A DNA stretch of 6,181 nt. It comes from an uncultured Treponema sp. (lineage in GTDB: Bacteria; Spirochaetota; Spirochaetia; Treponematales; Treponemataceae). Position 1 is the stretch's first letter. The number at the start of each line of letters is the position of its first letter. The stretch is taken from assembly GCA_937893155.1 (NCBI GenBank), contig CALBGU010000207.1, positions 1-6,181 of the forward strand, in the 5' to 3' direction. Shown here in pieces: positions 4,659 through 6,181 of this stretch. A program made the translations under genes and the position numbers. The notes beneath the pieces are model-generated. The model searched no databases, was not told the origin of the DNA, and saw only the letters and a program-made list of their open reading frames with translations.

Positions 4659-6181
4659 ATGACAGAGGCGTTCGCCACAGATAAATTCGGCGGCAAAGAA
4701 ACAGAGCGGAACGAAACGCTTTTCACTGTGGGAAACGGCAATATCGGGCTTCTAGGCGACACGGAAGAAAAGGCGTTGTCTTCGCACAAAGGCACATACA
4801 TCAACGGCTTTTACGATACCGAGCCGATTCAATACGGCGAGGTCGCGTTCGGCTACGCAAAGAATCACGAAACGATTTTGAATTTGCCCGACGTAAAGCG
4901 CATTGAAATGAGCGTGGACGGCGAGCGATTCGGCTTGGACGGCGACATCAGTGCGTTTTCGCTCACGCTGGACACTTCTCGCGGCGTGATGAAGAGAATA
5001 ACGGCGTGGCGCGGAAAAAACGGCTCTGCGGTGCGTTTGGAAAGCGAGCGTCTGGCTTCGTTCGCCAATCCCTCTTGCGCGGCGATTCGCTACACGGTGG
5101 AGAACACGGGAAGGGACGCGGCGAGCATTGCTCTTGCTAGTGCGATTGACACGACGAGCGGCAATATCCTTGCAGAAGACGACCCGCGAGTCGGCGCAAA
5201 GTTCAAGCACACGCCGCTTATTATCGACGATGTTTTGATTGACGACACAAACGAGGACGGCACTGGCTCTCTTGCGTTCAATGCGCATACCGAAAACTCA
5301 CATCTCTTGCTTTCGGGCTATGTTGTGAACACGCTAGAAGTGGACGGCACGAAAACAGCGTTCGGCGGTGAATCTTCGGCTTTTCCCGATGTTGAGGAAA
5401 TCCCTGCGGTGTATCAGGACTTCACGCTTGAAGCAGGAAAGAGCTTCACGCTGACGAAATACGTTTCATTAGAGCATTGCAGGGCGAATGAAATAAGTGC
5501 TAAAGATTTACAGCAAAAGGCACTGTGTTCCTGTACAGCATTTGCAGATGAAGGTTTTGAAAACGCACTCTGTGCGCAGAAAAAATATCTCGACGAGTTC
5601 TGGAGTGTCGCGGACATTCACATCGAAGAGGAAAACGGAGAAAACAAGGTGGAAGAGGCGTTGCGCTTTAATCTGTTCCATCTTTTGCAAAGCGCGGGCA
5701 GAAACGGAAAAACGTCGATTGCGGCGAAAGGGCTGACGAGCGAGGGCTACGAGGGGCATTATTTCTGGGATACCGAAAGCTATGTGTGTCCTGTGTTCAC
5801 TTACACTGCGCCGAAAATCGCAAAAAAGCTCTTGGAATACCGTGCTTCGATACTCGACAAGGCAAAAGAGCGGGCGAAAGTGATGGCACTGAAAGGCGCG
5901 CTTTATCCGTGGCGCACGATTAGCGGAGAGGAAACGAGTGCGTATTTCCCCGCAGGCACGGCGCAATATCACATCAACGCGGATATTATCTTTGCGCTCA
6001 ACCGCTATCTCAACACAGCCGAGGGCTTTGACACGAAGGCAGTTCAGGAAATGTGTGCCGAGAGCGCGCGAATGTATGCAAGTCTGGGGCATTTTGCCGA
6101 GCGCACGGGCAAATTTTGCATTGACGATGTTACAGGACCTGACGAATACACGGCAATAGTCAACAATAATGCGTTCACCAA
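4659..6181 (+). CDS. GH65 alpha-glucoside phosphorylase, 3' end outside window
   Basis: The first 507 codons of a gene for a protein usually 750-800 aa long; it runs open to the right edge. GH65 enzymes cleave alpha-linked glucobioses (maltose, trehalose, kojibiose, nigerose) with phosphate to beta-glucose 1-phosphate and glucose, in the cytoplasm. The N-terminal beta-sandwich domain shows NETLFTVGNGNIGLLGD and GTYINGFYD (residues 19-53). The (alpha/alpha)6 barrel shows GHYFWDTE (366-373), then YPWRTISGEE (416-425), AYFPAGTAQYHINADI (428-443) and VTGPDEY with catalytic acid E496. The AYFPAGTAQYHIN loop differs from the EITFEEIHRN type I recall for maltose phosphorylases, so a kojibiose/trehalose/nigerose-like specificity is favoured, not proven. 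It follows amylosucrase by 83 nt on the same strand. The C-terminal domain and any beta-phosphoglucomutase neighbour lie beyond the window. Confidence 0.92.
   Translation, partial: MTEAFATDKFGGKETERNETLFTVGNGNIGLLGDTEEKALSSHKGTYINGFYDTEPIQYGEVAFGYAKNHETILNLPDVKRIEMSVDGERFGLDGDISAFSLTLDTSRGVMKRITAWRGKNGSAVRLESERLASFANPSCAAIRYTVENTGRDAASIALASAIDTTSGNILAEDDPRVGAKFKHTPLIIDDVLIDDTNEDGTGSLAFNAHTENSHLLLSGYVVNTLEVDGTKTAFGGESSAFPDVEEIPAVYQDFTLEAGKSFTLTKYVSLEHCRANEISAKDLQQKALCSCTAFADEGFENALCAQKKYLDEFWSVADIHIEEENGENKVEEALRFNLFHLLQSAGRNGKTSIAAKGLTSEGYEGHYFWDTESYVCPVFTYTAPKIAKKLLEYRASILDKAKERAKVMALKGALYPWRTISGEETSAYFPAGTAQYHINADIIFALNRYLNTAEGFDTKAVQEMCAESARMYASLGHFAERTGKFCIDDVTGPDEYTAIVNNNAFT

Noticed and set aside
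4752..5288. 178-codon minus-strand open frame inside the GH65 gene
   Set aside because: Arg/Val/Ala-rich translation with no domain; the plus frame here is the GH65 N-terminal domain with a perfect ribosome site.
5508..6092. 194-codon minus-strand open frame inside the GH65 gene
   Set aside because: It lies opposite the GHYFWDTE and PAGTAQYHINADI region and shows no recognisable domain; a shadow frame.

Overview
The window looks like a piece of a host-associated spirochaete chromosome, most likely Treponema or a close relative. This is an inference. It rests on a small lipoprotein with a relaxed spirochaete-type lipobox, the lineage-typical appearance of the LacI regulator, and a sugar locus with LacI, MalG-type permease, amylosucrase and GH65 genes. 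No rRNA, tRNA or marker gene is present to settle the taxonomy. The left end is AT-rich. The sugar genes from about 1.1 kb onward are clearly richer in G+C.

Layout. Positions 1-903 hold a two-gene minus-strand operon: a 91-aa Cys/Tyr-rich lipoprotein, then, overlapping it by ATGA, a 188-aa membrane-anchored thioredoxin-like protein with a WCPHC active site. It ends in a clear Rho-independent terminator at 22-49. Positions 904-1064 are a divergent, strongly A/T-tracted promoter region. On the plus strand a consensus-like promoter (TTGACA, 17 nt, TAGAAT) lies so close to the LacI-family regulator gene (1065-2081) that its mRNA should have almost no leader. Positions 2082-2757 contain no intact gene but are densely structured. 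In order they hold an imperfect palindrome (about 69 bp), the last 77 codons of a MalG-type sugar ABC permease (a pseudogene remnant), a 39-bp GC-rich palindromic element, and a tandem array of ten 23/24-bp units, each built as a hairpin. Then come a small dyad and a hairpin before the next gene. Positions 2758-4575 encode a complete amylosucrase (GH13). A second copy of the 39-bp element, inverted, lies at 4593-4630. From 4659 to the right edge runs a GH65 alpha-glucoside phosphorylase, cut off after 507 codons but already containing its catalytic Glu.

How it may work together. The LacI protein probably senses a sugar and controls the locus. Amylosucrase turns sucrose into alpha-1,4-glucan, fructose and short alpha-glucosides. 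The GH65 enzyme would split an alpha-linked glucobiose with phosphate to give beta-glucose 1-phosphate. The permease scrap suggests a sugar ABC transporter once stood between regulator and enzymes and was deleted, leaving repeat elements at the scar. The most unusual structure is the hairpin array at 2449-2684: its left and right blocks use different stem sequences (TCTGC/GCAGA and TCAAGC/GCTTGA), and each remains self-complementary.
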